The notes beneath the pieces are model-generated. The model was not told where the DNA came from. It did no database searches and worked only from the letters and a program-made list of their open reading frames with translations. A program made the translations under genes and the position numbers. Positions 26,473 to 36,187 of a stretch of 64,000 nt of DNA are shown here, piece after piece. Numbering within the stretch: position 1 is the stretch's first letter; every line of letters begins with the position of its first letter. Location of the stretch: the NCBI RefSeq assembly GCF_028888695.1, contig NZ_PNFF01000002.1, forward strand, positions 248,001 through 312,000. Direction: 5' to 3'. Source of the DNA: Bacillus methanolicus. Lineage in GTDB: Bacteria > Bacillota > Bacilli > Bacillales > Cytobacillaceae.

Positions 26473-28476
26473 ATGCTAGCTATTCGCATATGTATTATAT
26501 TCGTACTTGTGATCTTTAGCAGTCTTACTGCATCGTTTTCATTTTCAGAGGCAGCGGAGCCGGTGAATTATGCACCATACTCGGGCAATGGAAATGTTCA
26601 ATTAGCGGTTGGCGATTCGCGCTATTCGTCTATCAAAATTGGGCCACAAATCCAAAATGTTATCGCGGTGAATGCATCTGCCGGAACAACAAGCAGAGGA
26701 AAAGCGCAGATGTATATTACGATGCAAGGAGAACCGGCAAAGCTTGTTGTCGTAGATCTTGAAACGAACCAAATTGTCGACGAAAAGCCGCTCGGCTCAT
26801 CTACAAGCGCTTGGGCCATAGCTGTCGACAAAAACGGAATCGTATGGATTGGAGGAACGCCAACAGAGCATTTATACAGCTATAATCCGGATACAAAACA
26901 GTTAAAAGATCTCGGAAAAGTAAGCAAGTCCACCTCTACATCCATTCAAGATCTGGAGATTGTCGGCAATGACATATATGGAAGCAGTTCGTCCGGTGGA
27001 AATGTTTTTAAATATTCAAAAGGAAAAGGGTTTACTAATTACGGACAAATCATTCCCGGCAAAAAATTAGCGAGAAGCCTCGCCTATTCTTCCGCTTCGC
27101 AAACATTATTTGTTGGATTAGGCGCCAAAGCAGAGCTTGCAGCTTGGAATTTAAAAACAAATAAAAAAATTCCCATTCTGCCGGAAAAATATAAAGGGGA
27201 AACTTCCGTATACGATTTGGATACAGCAAATAATTTACTGTTTGCAAAACTGGAACCAAGCAAAAAAATCTTATTGTTTGATGCAAAAACATATAAATTT
27301 TTAGGGGAATTGCCGGCAAGTTCGCGTGGCGTATCGCCAAAATCACCTGATGAAAGCGCGGTGTACTACACGCACCAATATCAATTGTATCGCTTTGATT
27401 TAAATACTAAAAAAAGCGAAGCTATTCCAGGAACGCTGAAAGGAACGGAAGCTGTATCTCTTGATTTTGTTAAACTTAATGATGGCAGCTATGCTTTAGT
27501 CGGCCTTCTCGGCAATTCAGGTACATATCTTTTCTATCATCCGAAAACAGGAGAAAAAAAGATTGATAAGCTTCCCCTGCCTCCGCAAGCAGTTACGATT
27601 TACAATATTGAATCCGGTCCGAATGGATGGATATACTCGAGCGGCTTCGTTTCCGGTCAACTTGGCATCTTTAACCCTGTTTCTCGACAAACCATGGTCG
27701 TGAGAAATATCGGTCAAGCGGAAAGTATGATTCCACTAAATGGAAAGCTGTATCTCGGCGTTTACCCGGGTGCGAAGATTTTTGAATGGAATCCTAACAT
27801 GCCGACAAAGGCAGTAGCACTGTTCTCGATTGGCTACGGTCAAGACCGGCCGCTCGCTATGCTCGCTGTTAATCATACCCTATTTATTGGTTCACATCCA
27901 AAAAATGGGGAAGTCGGCGGGGCTCTTACCATGTACAATGTCCAAACAAAACAAAAAATCACACGCCGCAATCTCATCCCTGAACAGAGCATCACGGCAT
28001 TAACTTACAATAACGGGTATGTATACGGCGGCACTTCCATTTTTAGCGGCAAAAATCTAGAAGGAAAAGCTGATGCAATTCTCTTCCGTTTGTCAGCCAA
28101 TAAGCCAACAGGCTCGATTGAAAAAATTAAACTGCCATTAACACATCCGCGCCTGATTCATGCCCTTACAACGGGATCTGACGGAAGAGTATGGGGACTT
28201 GCTGATGGTAATTTATTTGCCTACGACCCGAAGAAAAAGACAACCGCTGTTATTAAAATAGTGCCAAAAACAAGCGGCCACATTCGCAACGGTGTTCTCT
28301 TAACAGGAAAAGACGGTTGGATTTACGGCGTAGCGGAACAAAAGCTATTTCGTGTCAATCCTAAAACAAACCGTTTAGAATTTTTACGGAATGGTGTAGA
28401 GGACATCGCACAGGACAATTTTGGCAACTTATACTACAAAGTAAAAGGATATTTATGGATGTTAAAAAGGGGCTGA
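26473..28476 (+). CDS. Secreted beta-propeller protein
   Basis: 667 residues from ATG 26473, with AAAGGAGGG about 10 bases upstream; a longer open frame from 26416 has no site. Signal peptide IRICIIFVLVIFSSL, cleavage near SEAA. The rest is a series of 45-60 residue blade-like repeats with patterns such as VDLETNQIV, VDKNGIVWIGG, YSYNPDTKQLKDLG, FDLNTKKSEAIPG, YNVQTKQKITRR and GKDGWIYGVAEQKLFRVNPKTNRL, as in PQQ/WD40-like propellers. No catalytic residues are evident and no enzyme is proposed. It is extracellular, possibly a ligand- or carbohydrate-binding surface protein. Confidence 0.82.
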   Translation: MLAIRICIIFVLVIFSSLTASFSFSEAAEPVNYAPYSGNGNVQLAVGDSRYSSIKIGPQIQNVIAVNASAGTTSRGKAQMYITMQGEPAKLVVVDLETNQIVDEKPLGSSTSAWAIAVDKNGIVWIGGTPTEHLYSYNPDTKQLKDLGKVSKSTSTSIQDLEIVGNDIYGSSSSGGNVFKYSKGKGFTNYGQIIPGKKLARSLAYSSASQTLFVGLGAKAELAAWNLKTNKKIPILPEKYKGETSVYDLDTANNLLFAKLEPSKKILLFDAKTYKFLGELPASSRGVSPKSPDESAVYYTHQYQLYRFDLNTKKSEAIPGTLKGTEAVSLDFVKLNDGSYALVGLLGNSGTYLFYHPKTGEKKIDKLPLPPQAVTIYNIESGPNGWIYSSGFVSGQLGIFNPVSRQTMVVRNIGQAESMIPLNGKLYLGVYPGAKIFEWNPNMPTKAVALFSIGYGQDRPLAMLAVNHTLFIGSHPKNGEVGGALTMYNVQTKQKITRRNLIPEQSITALTYNNGYVYGGTSIFSGKNLEGKADAILFRLSANKPTGSIEKIKLPLTHPRLIHALTTGSDGRVWGLADGNLFAYDPKKKTTAVIKIVPKTSGHIRNGVLLTGKDGWIYGVAEQKLFRVNPKTNRLEFLRNGVEDIAQDNFGNLYYKVKGYLWMLKRG

Positions 28477-28481
28477 CCTGC

Positions 28482-28561
28482 AAGTGTCTGACCTCACGTG
28501 CAATCCACCATATATATTGCCCTCACTTAACGTTATATGGTGGTTGTGGGGTCTGACACTT
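28482..28561. repeat. GTCTGACC hairpin repeat, copy 4
   Basis: AAGTGTCTGACCTCAC and GTGGGGTCTGACACTT form outer arms, with ACCATATA/TATATGGT pairing inside. Directly after the propeller gene, where it may act as its terminator. Confidence 0.75.
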
Positions 28562-28849
28562 AGCTTTTGGGGACATCCCCTTTAATATTATGTTCAGTTT
28601 ATTTTGGAAAGTATTTTTTTCCATCGGTAAAACCAAAACACTAGGATAAATACTCTCCGGCAGCTGTCACCAACCGAAATATGTCAAAAAGCTCTGAGGA
28701 GAGAAATCTCTGTGGGGTTTTTATCTAAATCTGAATCGACCTCTTCAGAAGGTTACTCATCCCAAACAATAATCGAGTAGGAGGGGGTGGCTAACCCCCG
28801 ACCTCTCACACCACCGTACGTACGGTTCCGTATACGGCGGTTCGAAAGT

Positions 28850-29662
28850 TTATGAAATCACAGTTGCGAGGGATTTCAAACCTTGCTCTTGCCAATATCG
28901 ATTATTTAAGGCAAGATTAATGATAGGGTTGTTGGAAATTCGCCAATTTCCTTTCCGGGTGTTAGCGTTTTTCCATGCTTCCTCCTCAGAAATACCGAGT
29001 TTTAACAGGTTTCGGTATTTCGTTTTGACCTTTTTCCACTCTTTCCATCGGCATGCCCTCAGACTACGACGGATGTGTGAATCAGTTTTAATTGCGTATG
29101 TCTTGATATCTGCAATTTTAAAGTAATTCCCCCAGCCTTGTACCAATTGGTTTGTCTTCTGGATTCGTTCTTCCATACTGACGCCCCAGTTCCGATTGAT
29201 TAATTTCTTTAACTTTGTTTCAAACCTTTCCTTTCTTTGCTGTGGCACGAATACCCTTATCTCATTCTGTTTCCGATAGAAACTTACTCCTAAGAATATC
29301 CGTGCACTCGGCTTTCCCACTGCGCTTTTCTCCTGATTGACCTTCAGTTTGAGCTTTTTCTCAATAAACTTAGAAATTCCTGTTTTCACCCTTTCTCCCG
29401 CTTTCATGCTTTTGACGAAGATATTGCAGTCGTCTGCGTATCTGACAAACCGAAGTCCTCTTCGTTCTAATTCCTTATCTAACTCATTCAACATGATATT
29501 GCTCAAAAGCGGACTTAACGGCCCTCCTTGCGGGGTTCCTTCTATGTTCGGCTTTACCAGGCCATTTTCCATAATCCCAGCTTGTAAATATCTTCTAATG
29601 AGTTTCAAAGTTGGTTTGTCTGTGATTGTTTTAGCGACTAAGGACATGAGTTTATCATGTTG
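28850..29662 (-). pseudogene. Group II intron reverse transcriptase/maturase, C-terminal half
   Basis: About 270 codons continuing from QHDKLMSLVAKTITDKPTLK. It contains the RT active site FVRYADDCNIFV (YADD), the preceding GTPQGGPLSPLLSNIMLNELD motif, and the maturase/thumb region (RNWGVSMEERIQKTNQLVQGWGNYF, RRSLRACRWKEWKKVKTKYRNL). The first 17 residues of the open frame as it stands come from IS21. The N-terminal half, with RT motifs 0-3 up to DIDLEKFFDRVQ, is at 49661-50115. The separated halves cannot make a working enzyme. Confidence 0.92.
29658..29662. repeat. Outer target-site duplication, left
   Basis: TGTTG, repeated exactly at 49661-49665. These flank the whole IS21-cargo-IS21 segment and rejoin the intron as CAACAT in the RT coding strand. 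Confidence 0.8.
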
Positions 29663-29753
29663 TAGAAATGATAATTTAAATATGTACACAAATGCTTGAA
29701 TAATAATGTACAAAATTGACTTTAGATTTCATACTAATCATGAGGTGGTTAGT

Positions 29754-31036
29754 ATGTACATATCGATTAATGTCGAATCTGATTTTGAGATTAAGAGTCT
29801 TGAAGACTTACCAAAATTAAAACAACTAATGGAGCATTTGAAGATGAAAATTAATAAAAGTCAATTAGCTAGAGATCTAGGTGTAGATCGTAGAACCATT
29901 GATAAATATTTAAATGGATTTATTCCTAAACGTACACGAAAGAAGCATTCCAAAATTGATGAATACTATGAAATCATTGCGGCACTACTTTCGGAAGATG
30001 CTAAGCAGAAGTTTTATTATCGACGTGTGCTATGGCAGTATTTAAAGGATAATCATGGACTGGATTGTGCAGCATCGACGTTTCGAGCGTATATTGCAAA
30101 AACGCCGAATTGAATGCTTACTTTGAAGAGGATAAACGGATTCCTTCTCCTAAAGGCACAGTACGTTTTGAAACGCCTATAGGAAAACAAGCACAATTGC
30201 ATTGGAAAGAGAGTATTCCTTTTGAAACAAAGGATGGTCAGAACGTTGAAATCAATGTTGCAATACTGATTCTATCTCATTCACGTTTCAGAACCTTCCT
30301 AATGAGTATTTCTAAATCACAAAGTGTCCTGTTTTCCTTCTTAACAGAAACATTCGAAGCTTTTGGAGGGGTGCCGGCTGAAATAATCACGGATAATATG
30401 AAAACCGTTATGGATGAGGCAAGAACAGAACATTCTCCAGGAAGAGTGAATGCCAAGTTTGCGCAATTCGCTAAGGATTTTGGTTTTGAGGTGAAGCCAT
30501 GCATTGCTGGACGTCCACGGACAAAAGGAAAAGTCGAAACCACAATGAAAATATTAGATGAAATTCATGCTTATCAAGGTCAGTTGACCTTGGAAGAATT
30601 ACATCAATTTGTGCAAGACTTATCTCATCGGGTGAACCATGAGGTCCACAAAGGAACTGGAAAAATTCCTGCGATAGAATTCAAAAAAGAAAGGAATCAC
30701 CTACTCCAGTTACCAGCCGAGAAAGTAAGAGATTCCTATCGGATCAAACATACACTTGTAAAAGTCAATGCATCCAACATGATTTCCTACAAATCAAACC
30801 AATACTCGGTACCAGCACAATACCAAGGAAAGAAAGTAGGATTACAAGTGTATGATAATCAATTATGGATTTATTATAACACGGAACTGATTGCGCAACA
30901 CCCTATAAGTAACAAGAAATTAAATTATCAGGAAGCACATTATCAAGAAGCCTTGGGCGTTTCCATGCCAAATTATCCGGATATTGATGATCTAGCAAAA
31001 CGGAATTTAGCAACGATTGGAGAAGTGTATAAATAA
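29754..31036 (+). pseudogene. istA: istA transposase, frameshifted (copy 1)
   Basis: IstA is the DDE transposase of IS21. The start ATG 29754 follows GAGGTGG. The N-terminal HTH (NKSQLARDLGVDRRTIDKYL) is intact. Near 30105 copy 1 reads ACGCCGAATTGAATG where copy 2 reads ACGCCCGAATTTAATG: a lost C throws the frame to a stop at 30113. The remainder, with the integrase core (VPAEIITDNMKTVMDEA, GRPRTKGKVETT) continues in another frame to 31036. No complete IstA can be made from this copy without frameshifting. Confidence 0.9.
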
Positions 31037-31794
31037 TGAATCCTACAACAAACTATCAACAACTCATACAAAACTTAGATTATTTAAAGCTCAAGCAAAT
31101 GTCCTTGCATTTAAATGAAGTCTTAGACTTCAACGTTAACCATCAATTGTCACTGGTAGATACGCTAGTGAAACTGACGAATTACGAAATTGATGTACGT
31201 GAACAAAATATGATTCAATCGATGGTGAAGGTTGCGGCTTTTCCGCATTTGAAAGAAATAAAAGATTTTGATTTTAGTTTTCAACCGTCAATAAATCAAA
31301 AACAAATTTTAGATTTTTTAACGCTTCGATTTATCGAGGCAAATGAAAACATAGTTTTTCTAGGGCCAAGTGGCGTAGGAAAAACACATTTAGCCACTTC
31401 CATTGGGATTGAGGCAGCGAAGAAACGTACAAGCACTTATTTCATTAAGTGCCATGATTTAATTCAAAATCTGAAGAAAGCACGTTTAGAAAATCGGTTA
31501 GAGAGCAGATTAAAACACTATACAAAATATAAACTATTAATTATTGATGAGATCGGTTATTTACCGATTGATGCCGAGGACGCAAAGCTTTTCTTCCAAC
31601 TCATCGATATGCGTTATGAGAAGCGTAGTACGATTCTTACAACGAATGTGAATTTTAAAGCATGGGATGAAATCTTTCAAGAACCCAAGCTGGCCAATGC
31701 GATTTTAGACCGCATTTTACATCACGCAACCGTTGTCACTATCATTGGAGATTCTTATCGTTTAAAGGATCATTTGGCGAAAGAAAACGAGTGA
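31036..31794 (+). CDS. istB: IstB transposition helper ATPase, intact (copy 1)
   Basis: 252 residues. Its ATG overlaps the last base of the istA TAA. AAA+ ATPase of the DnaC/IstB type that loads and activates IstA at target DNA: Walker A LGPSGVGKTHLA, Walker B LLIIDEIGYL, sensor-1 TTNVNF, and the normal C-terminus DRILHHATVVTIIGDSYRLKDH. Copy 2 has lost this end, so this is the only complete istB in the window. Confidence 0.94.
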   Translation: MNPTTNYQQLIQNLDYLKLKQMSLHLNEVLDFNVNHQLSLVDTLVKLTNYEIDVREQNMIQSMVKVAAFPHLKEIKDFDFSFQPSINQKQILDFLTLRFIEANENIVFLGPSGVGKTHLATSIGIEAAKKRTSTYFIKCHDLIQNLKKARLENRLESRLKHYTKYKLLIIDEIGYLPIDAEDAKLFFQLIDMRYEKRSTILTTNVNFKAWDEIFQEPKLANAILDRILHHATVVTIIGDSYRLKDHLAKENE

Positions 31795-32037
31795 TTTTGT
31801 ACATCCTTAAACAAGCAAAAGTGTACATATTTGTGTTGACATTTATATACATTGGAGTTCTGTACAAAATCTTATTGACTTAATTGGTATTTCAAATAAT
31901 TTAACATCGGAGTCTTAATATTTTAATAGGAAAAAGCAACATCGTTTGCAAACCAGTTTCTTCCTTAGTAAAGCGTAATTTTCGAATTATTCTTTATTTC
32001 ACTTAACAATTCGTTTTGATATCCGATATTTAATATG

Positions 32038-32244
32038 GTGAAAAAAGTCGTATTGTCCTACCGCGTCTCGTCCAAACGGAATACCCTGTCGACGATCCGG
32101 GCCATCGTTAATGTCCCGCAAAAGCTACTGCCCATCCCGGATGACCTGACATTCGTCGTCGAAAGCAATTCGATTTACCGTTCGCAACACTTTTTTGCCC
32201 AGTACGTCCACTCAAGCAACCGCGTCGAACATAAAGGACATTAG
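32038..32244 (+). pseudogene. Transposase fragment (IS6-like DDE)
   Basis: About 69 codons with KKVVLSYRVSSKRNTLSTIRAI and PIPDDLTFVVESNSIY, then SQHFFAQY, resembling the central catalytic part of IS6-like DDE transposases (FVVDGNPIYLLAQHFFAQ in related proteins, with the key Asp replaced here). Its ends are missing, and it is more GC-rich than its surroundings. The frame ends at TAG inside the ribosome site of the next gene. A relic, not a functional gene. Confidence 0.55.
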
Positions 32245-32256
32245 GAGGGAATAACC

Positions 32257-33225
32257 ATGAAAATTGATCTCGGGTATATAGGAGCAATAGCTGCTCGAAA
32301 TAGTGCCAAAATGCCATCCATACATGAAATCAAAAATCCATTAGCCGGAAAGCAAGTGGAAGTCATCAGAAATGGACAAGCCTATAAACTCACCATTTCG
32401 GATGAAATCAAACAGGTTCAAGACATGATGGCCATGACGGTAGAAGAGTTTTTTCAAAAAGATATTAATGTACAAAACGCAGACCCTTCCGATATTTTTT
32501 CGTATCGGCCACAGGATCAATGGCTAGTGTTTAGTCAATATTTACATGAATCCAAATACTTTGATTCTCTAAACGACGAAGAATTGAAGAAAATAGAATC
32601 CATCTTACAACACATAACGGATGGAATGGATAGTTTAGCGAAATATACAGGGATTAACCTTTTTGGAATTAAGAAACAACAGCCGAACTCTTATGAAGCC
32701 CATCTTGAATTGGCTTCTTCAACAGCTGCACTTCAACACTTCAGCGATACGTTTTTAAGCGGTGATGTAAAAACCGGATTCGATCAACTGATCCAAGATT
32801 ATGTTCGTCACAATACGAAAAAAGCAATGAATTATAAATCTGTAGAGGAAATATTTATAGCAGCACGAGCCAAAATCAGACCATTGAATGCTCCGCTGAC
32901 ATACCAACAAAGCCGCGAGCTGTCCATGACGAATAAACTTGGAAAAACTGTTTATACAGATGAAGAAATCGAATCGATCATCCAAAATTATCAAGAAATG
33001 TTTAAGAGCATTCAAAATGAAGAAGATTTGTCCGCGGTGCTAGTTAAAGCGAAAGAACAACTGCTTTCGTTTGTCACGAAAGGGATCTCACCAAAGGATA
33101 TAGATTACCAATTGGCAAGAGATTTTGTTGCAGAGCGTGCCGATGACACAATTAAACGAATCGAGAATTATTGGAAAATGATATGGCAAGGAAAACAATT
33201 GTTAAATAATGATGTTCAGAGATAA
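32257..33225 (+). CDS. Hypothetical cargo protein
   Basis: 322 residues, family not recognised. ATG 32257 with AGGAGGGA eight bases upstream. No signal peptide or membrane segment. The protein is mainly helical and acidic, with an N-terminal beta-like part (GKQVEVIRNGQAYKLTISDEI) and long charged helices after residue 200 (YTDEEIESIIQNYQEMFKSIQNEED). It is followed by a clear terminator, so it forms a single-gene unit. Its neighbours are IS relics, so it is accessory; a structural-phage-like or plasmid-maintenance role cannot be told from sequence. Confidence 0.65.
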   Translation: MKIDLGYIGAIAARNSAKMPSIHEIKNPLAGKQVEVIRNGQAYKLTISDEIKQVQDMMAMTVEEFFQKDINVQNADPSDIFSYRPQDQWLVFSQYLHESKYFDSLNDEELKKIESILQHITDGMDSLAKYTGINLFGIKKQQPNSYEAHLELASSTAALQHFSDTFLSGDVKTGFDQLIQDYVRHNTKKAMNYKSVEEIFIAARAKIRPLNAPLTYQQSRELSMTNKLGKTVYTDEEIESIIQNYQEMFKSIQNEEDLSAVLVKAKEQLLSFVTKGISPKDIDYQLARDFVAERADDTIKRIENYWKMIWQGKQLLNNDVQR

Positions 33226-33253
33226 CCAATGCCGGCTATCTCTTTTTTTATAA
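33217..33253 (+). terminator. Rho-independent terminator
   Basis: GAGATA and TATCTC pair across about 12 bases, followed by seven T, overlapping the stop of the 322-residue gene. Confidence 0.8.
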
Positions 33254-33345
33254 AAACCTCTTATCATATTAAGATTTTCAAAGTACCATATTTAAGACTT
33301 TAACCAAACATGCAATCTTTAAAACGACAACAGGAGTGAGAGTAT

Positions 33346-33450
33346 ATGGGATTATCTTCATGTTTTGATAGACGTTATCATAAAAAACTCGAAAAAGTCG
33401 CCAAAAAGGTAATGGCGTTAGAAGAAAGTCAAGTCCAAATTATTGTGTAA
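33346..33450 (+). pseudogene. N-terminal gene fragment, SecA-like
   Basis: ATG 33346 follows an AGGAGTGAG site. The 34-residue product MGLSSCFDRRYHKKLEKVAK followed by KVMALEESQVQIIV resembles the extreme N-terminus of SecA proteins (FD..K..LKKLEKIADKV.ALE pattern). It ends where IS256-like terminal sequence (ATTGTGTAAATT) begins, so the rest seems lost to that element. The identification rests on about 25 residues. Confidence 0.4.
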
Positions 33451-34627
33451 ATTCCCCTTATAGACACTTGAACCTGATGAGTGGACGTATGGTACGCAAG
33501 TCTAGAAAGCTCCCTGACGGTCGCCTTCCGGACGTCCACTGTTTATTCTACCGAAAGGGAAGCAACATGGCTCTTTTTCCATTTCTCTTTTTACACAATT
33601 ATATGGACTCAATTGCCAACGGTACTGTCAAGAATTTTGTGTAATGCAAGATAGGGTATCTCTGAAATGGATTTGGAATAGATAGGGGACTCGTTTCCTC
33701 CACACATAAGACTGAATATTAAGTACCCTTTGTAGAAAGGGAGAATCCCTTTATCATATATATTTACATTATTTGGTTAATTGTAACGTTCTTCAAACAT
33801 TCGTTGGAGGGCTTCCTGCGCTTCGGTAAATCCTCGCAACTTTCACCCTGCCCATTTCTCATTAAAGTTCTGGATGGTCAAATACACGACTTTTTTCGCA
33901 GCCTCTAAACTCCTCAAACTGTTCATCGGCTTTAGACGTTTCCAAATCTCCTTGATGGTTCGTTCGATCGCATTCATCGTGTAAATCACACTTCGAATAC
34001 TGCTTGGATATTTCATAAAGGTGAGGAGGACATCCAACTCATTGGCCCAAGACTGAACTTCTTTTGGATATTTGCCGGACCATTTCGACTGAAACTGTTG
34101 AAACATTTGTAACGCCCATTCCTTATTTGGTGCGCGATAAATCAGCTTGAAATCTTCTGCTGCTTCGAATTGATCTTTTTTTCGAACACGATGTAAGGTA
34201 TTACGTACTTTGTGAACTATACAGCGTTGCACATCAGCTTTCGGATAAAACGCCCGAAAGGCTTCCTCCAGCCCCGGTAGTCCATCAAATACGCCCAGAA
34301 GCATTTCCTTGACGCCTCTTTGGTAAAGGTGTTGCAGAAATTCCTGCCATCCATAGGCGCTTTCCTGTCCTCCCACAAAGAAATCAAGAATTTCGCGATA
34401 TCCTTCTTCATTCACTCCTAACACCACATAAATGACTTCTTTCTCCACGGTATCGCGGCGAAGTTTCACATACAAGCCGTCCAAATATAAGACCGAATAA
34501 CGCTTGAGCAGAGGGCGATTATGCCATTTCTCGATGTCTTCCTTCACAACATCGGTCATACGGCTGATCGTTGCAGGAGAATAGGCATTGCCTAAAATTC
34601 GTTCAATAAACTTGCCAATTAGAGCAA
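33440..34627 (-). mobile_element. IS256-family element, degraded
   Basis: TGTGTAA words at 33444 and TTACACAATT at 33595 mark terminal-like sequences, and the transposase coding region follows on the minus strand to about 34627, where it is cut inside the N-terminal half. 33451-33776 contains no other gene. The element has lost one end and is not autonomous. Confidence 0.65.
33777..34625 (-). pseudogene. IS256-family (mutator-type) transposase, truncated with internal stop
   Basis: The open frame begins mid-protein (IGKFIERILGNAYSPATISRMTD) and shows the mutator-type DDE core: VLYLDGLYVKLRRDTVEKE, then LLGVFDGLPGLEEAFRAFYP with VQRCIVHKVRNTLH, and the acidic motif near YTMNAIERTIKEIWKRLK. 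A TGA at about 33843 follows NFNEKWAG, but the next codons still read KLRGFTEAQEALQRMFEERYN in the same frame to a normal stop at 33777. It therefore has lost its N-terminal third and gained a nonsense codon. Confidence 0.88.
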
Positions 34628-34750
34628 TTTTATAAAAATTTTAATGCCTATACGTATAACTTCACTCTACGAGTCAATAATAAAAGTAAATCATCTGATA
34701 AAGATGACAAACTTACCGTGGAAGTAGGTGAAGTAGATGAAAAAAGGTAA
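34628..34750 (+). pseudogene. C-terminal gene remnant
   Basis: An open frame from the IS256 edge reads NFNAYTYNFTLRVNNKSKSS and a Lys/Asp-rich tail to TAA 34748-34750, overlapping the start of the next gene by 14 bases in another frame. It looks like the last 40 residues of a gene removed by the IS; identity unknown. Confidence 0.4.
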
Positions 34751-35936
34751 AAAAACTAATCATCAATTTCTTGAAGAACTTTTTCAGGTTTGGGGGAATG
34801 AGTTTGAACCACTTGAGGAATATAAGGGGTATGATCAGCCAATAAAGGTTCGGCATAAACAATGCGGAAGAATTCTTGATAAAACCCCAAAAAACTTGAT
34901 CACTTTAAAACTTGGATGTAGAATATGTAAAAATAAAGAGAATGGGAAAAAGAGAAGAAAGAACCACGATTGGTTTGTTAATGAGGTAAAGAAACTTGTT
35001 GGTAATGAATATCAAGTAAGGAGCGAATATACAAGAAGTAAAGACCCTATAAAAATGTATCATACAGTTTGTAACGAAGAATTTACTACTACTCCTGATG
35101 CATTTCTTGGTTCGAGAAATGGTGATGGAAAAAAGGGAAACAGATGTCCAAAATGTTCAGGAAAATGGAAACGTGATACAGAAGCCTTTAAGCAGGAAGT
35201 TTATAAAATGTATGGAGATGAATTTGAAGTAATCGGGGAATATAAGGGCCGCCATGAAAATATTAAGATTTTACATAAAGTCTGCAACAATTATTTATAT
35301 CCACGACCTCGCCACTTTTTAGATGGAAACTCATATTGCCAATATTGCAGTAAAAAGGAAAAAAAAGATACGCAACGTTTTAAAGAACAAGTATATGAAT
35401 TAGTTGGAGATGAATATATCGTACTTGGTGAATATGTCGATGCCAAAACACCCATTCCGTTATACCACAAAAAATGTAAAACAGTGTACCGTGTAACTCC
35501 GGATAATTTCTTACGCGGAAAACGCTGCGGCCTATGTACTGATATCCATAACTCAAAAGGATATAAAGCCATCTATAACTTATTATTTGCAAATCAACTT
35601 CCATTCGATACACAATATAGGGATGAAAATTGCAGAAATATTAAGCCACTCCCTTTTGATTTTGTACTGTATAACAATTGGAGGCTGGATAAAATCATCG
35701 CCTTCATTGAGTTTGATGGAGAACAGCATGACAAACCATCTAATTTGTTTGGGGGAGAAGAAGGGTTTAAGGAAAGACAAAAAAATGACCAAATTAAAAA
35801 TGACTTCGCAAAAGAGAAAGGAATCCCCCTCATTCGGATAAAGTATAAGGACTTAAATAATATTGAATCGGTCTTACAAGAAGAATTGAAAAAAATTAAT
35901 ATATACATCGATATCAATAAAACAAACGTTATCTAA
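34737..35936 (+). CDS. Zinc-repeat protein with VSR-like nuclease domain
   Basis: 399 residues, ATG 34737 with GGTGAAG upstream. Four tandem units of about 60-65 residues (roughly 9-75, 80-145, 150-215, 220-285) follow the pattern F..EV..L.G.EY.V..EY....PI...H..C......P..FL...C..C. Each has one His-x2-Cys and one CxxC, a treble-clef-like zinc site. The C-terminal 110 residues look like a PD-(D/E)xK/VSR-type endonuclease: PFDFVLYN, IAFIEFDGEQHDKPSN, then GIPLIRIKYKDL. Such repeat-plus-nuclease proteins occur among phage and mobile homing-type endonucleases. The substrate is unknown. It is flanked by IS remnants, consistent with mobility. Confidence 0.72.
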   Translation: MKKGKKTNHQFLEELFQVWGNEFEPLEEYKGYDQPIKVRHKQCGRILDKTPKNLITLKLGCRICKNKENGKKRRKNHDWFVNEVKKLVGNEYQVRSEYTRSKDPIKMYHTVCNEEFTTTPDAFLGSRNGDGKKGNRCPKCSGKWKRDTEAFKQEVYKMYGDEFEVIGEYKGRHENIKILHKVCNNYLYPRPRHFLDGNSYCQYCSKKEKKDTQRFKEQVYELVGDEYIVLGEYVDAKTPIPLYHKKCKTVYRVTPDNFLRGKRCGLCTDIHNSKGYKAIYNLLFANQLPFDTQYRDENCRNIKPLPFDFVLYNNWRLDKIIAFIEFDGEQHDKPSNLFGGEEGFKERQKNDQIKNDFAKEKGIPLIRIKYKDLNNIESVLQEELKKINIYIDINKTNVI

Positions 35937-36074
35937 AAGAAAATAACTGTTCCTTTAATTATTCGTGGTACTACCTGTAATTCCCACTTTCGATGCATTT
36001 ACAAATATTTTGGGTTCATGGAAAGAAAGTAAAGAATTCATTTATGACTCACATAGGAATAGAATGATTAATGA

Positions 36075-36106
36075 TTAAAAGCCAGTCTTAATTGACCGGC
36101 TTTTAA
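36075..36106. terminator. Bidirectional terminator-like hairpin
   Basis: TTAAAAGCC and GGCTTTTAA pair around a 14-base loop, between the nuclease gene (plus) and the toxin gene (minus), which converge. Confidence 0.75.
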
Positions 36107-36187
36107 CATTTAACCATGTATAAGATACATTTCCCCAAAATATTTTGATTAACATTTCATAGAAAACTTGAATCTTAAAGTCTGTAT

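Larger units (their letters stand above)
28772..29662 (-). mobile_element. Group II intron, 3' segment
   Basis: The minus strand carries the C-terminal half of an intron reverse transcriptase, then a domain V-like hairpin (GAACCGCC, CCGTATACGG, CCGTACGTACGG, 28800-28840) and a domain VI-like hairpin (GGGGGTTAGCCACCCCC), ending near CCTACTCGAT at about 28772. The 5' segment is 20 kb away at 49661-50645. Joining the two at TGTTG gives about 1.87 kb, normal for a class C (IIC) intron. The exact 3' splice point is estimated. Confidence 0.85.
29663..31847 (+). mobile_element. IS21-family element, copy 1 (2185 bp)
   Basis: Left end TAGAAATGATAATTTAAATA, right end (reverse complement) TATAAATGTCAACACAAATA, both followed by TGTACAC-type inner repeats. 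It differs from copy 2 by scattered substitutions, by one missing base in istA, and by 17 bases in istB that copy 2 has lost. The net 16-base length difference accounts exactly for these two indels. Confidence 0.92.

Noticed and set aside
32108-32317. 69-codon minus frame opposite the transposase fragment
   Set aside because: The plus frame has recognisable transposase residues; the minus frame is its shadow.
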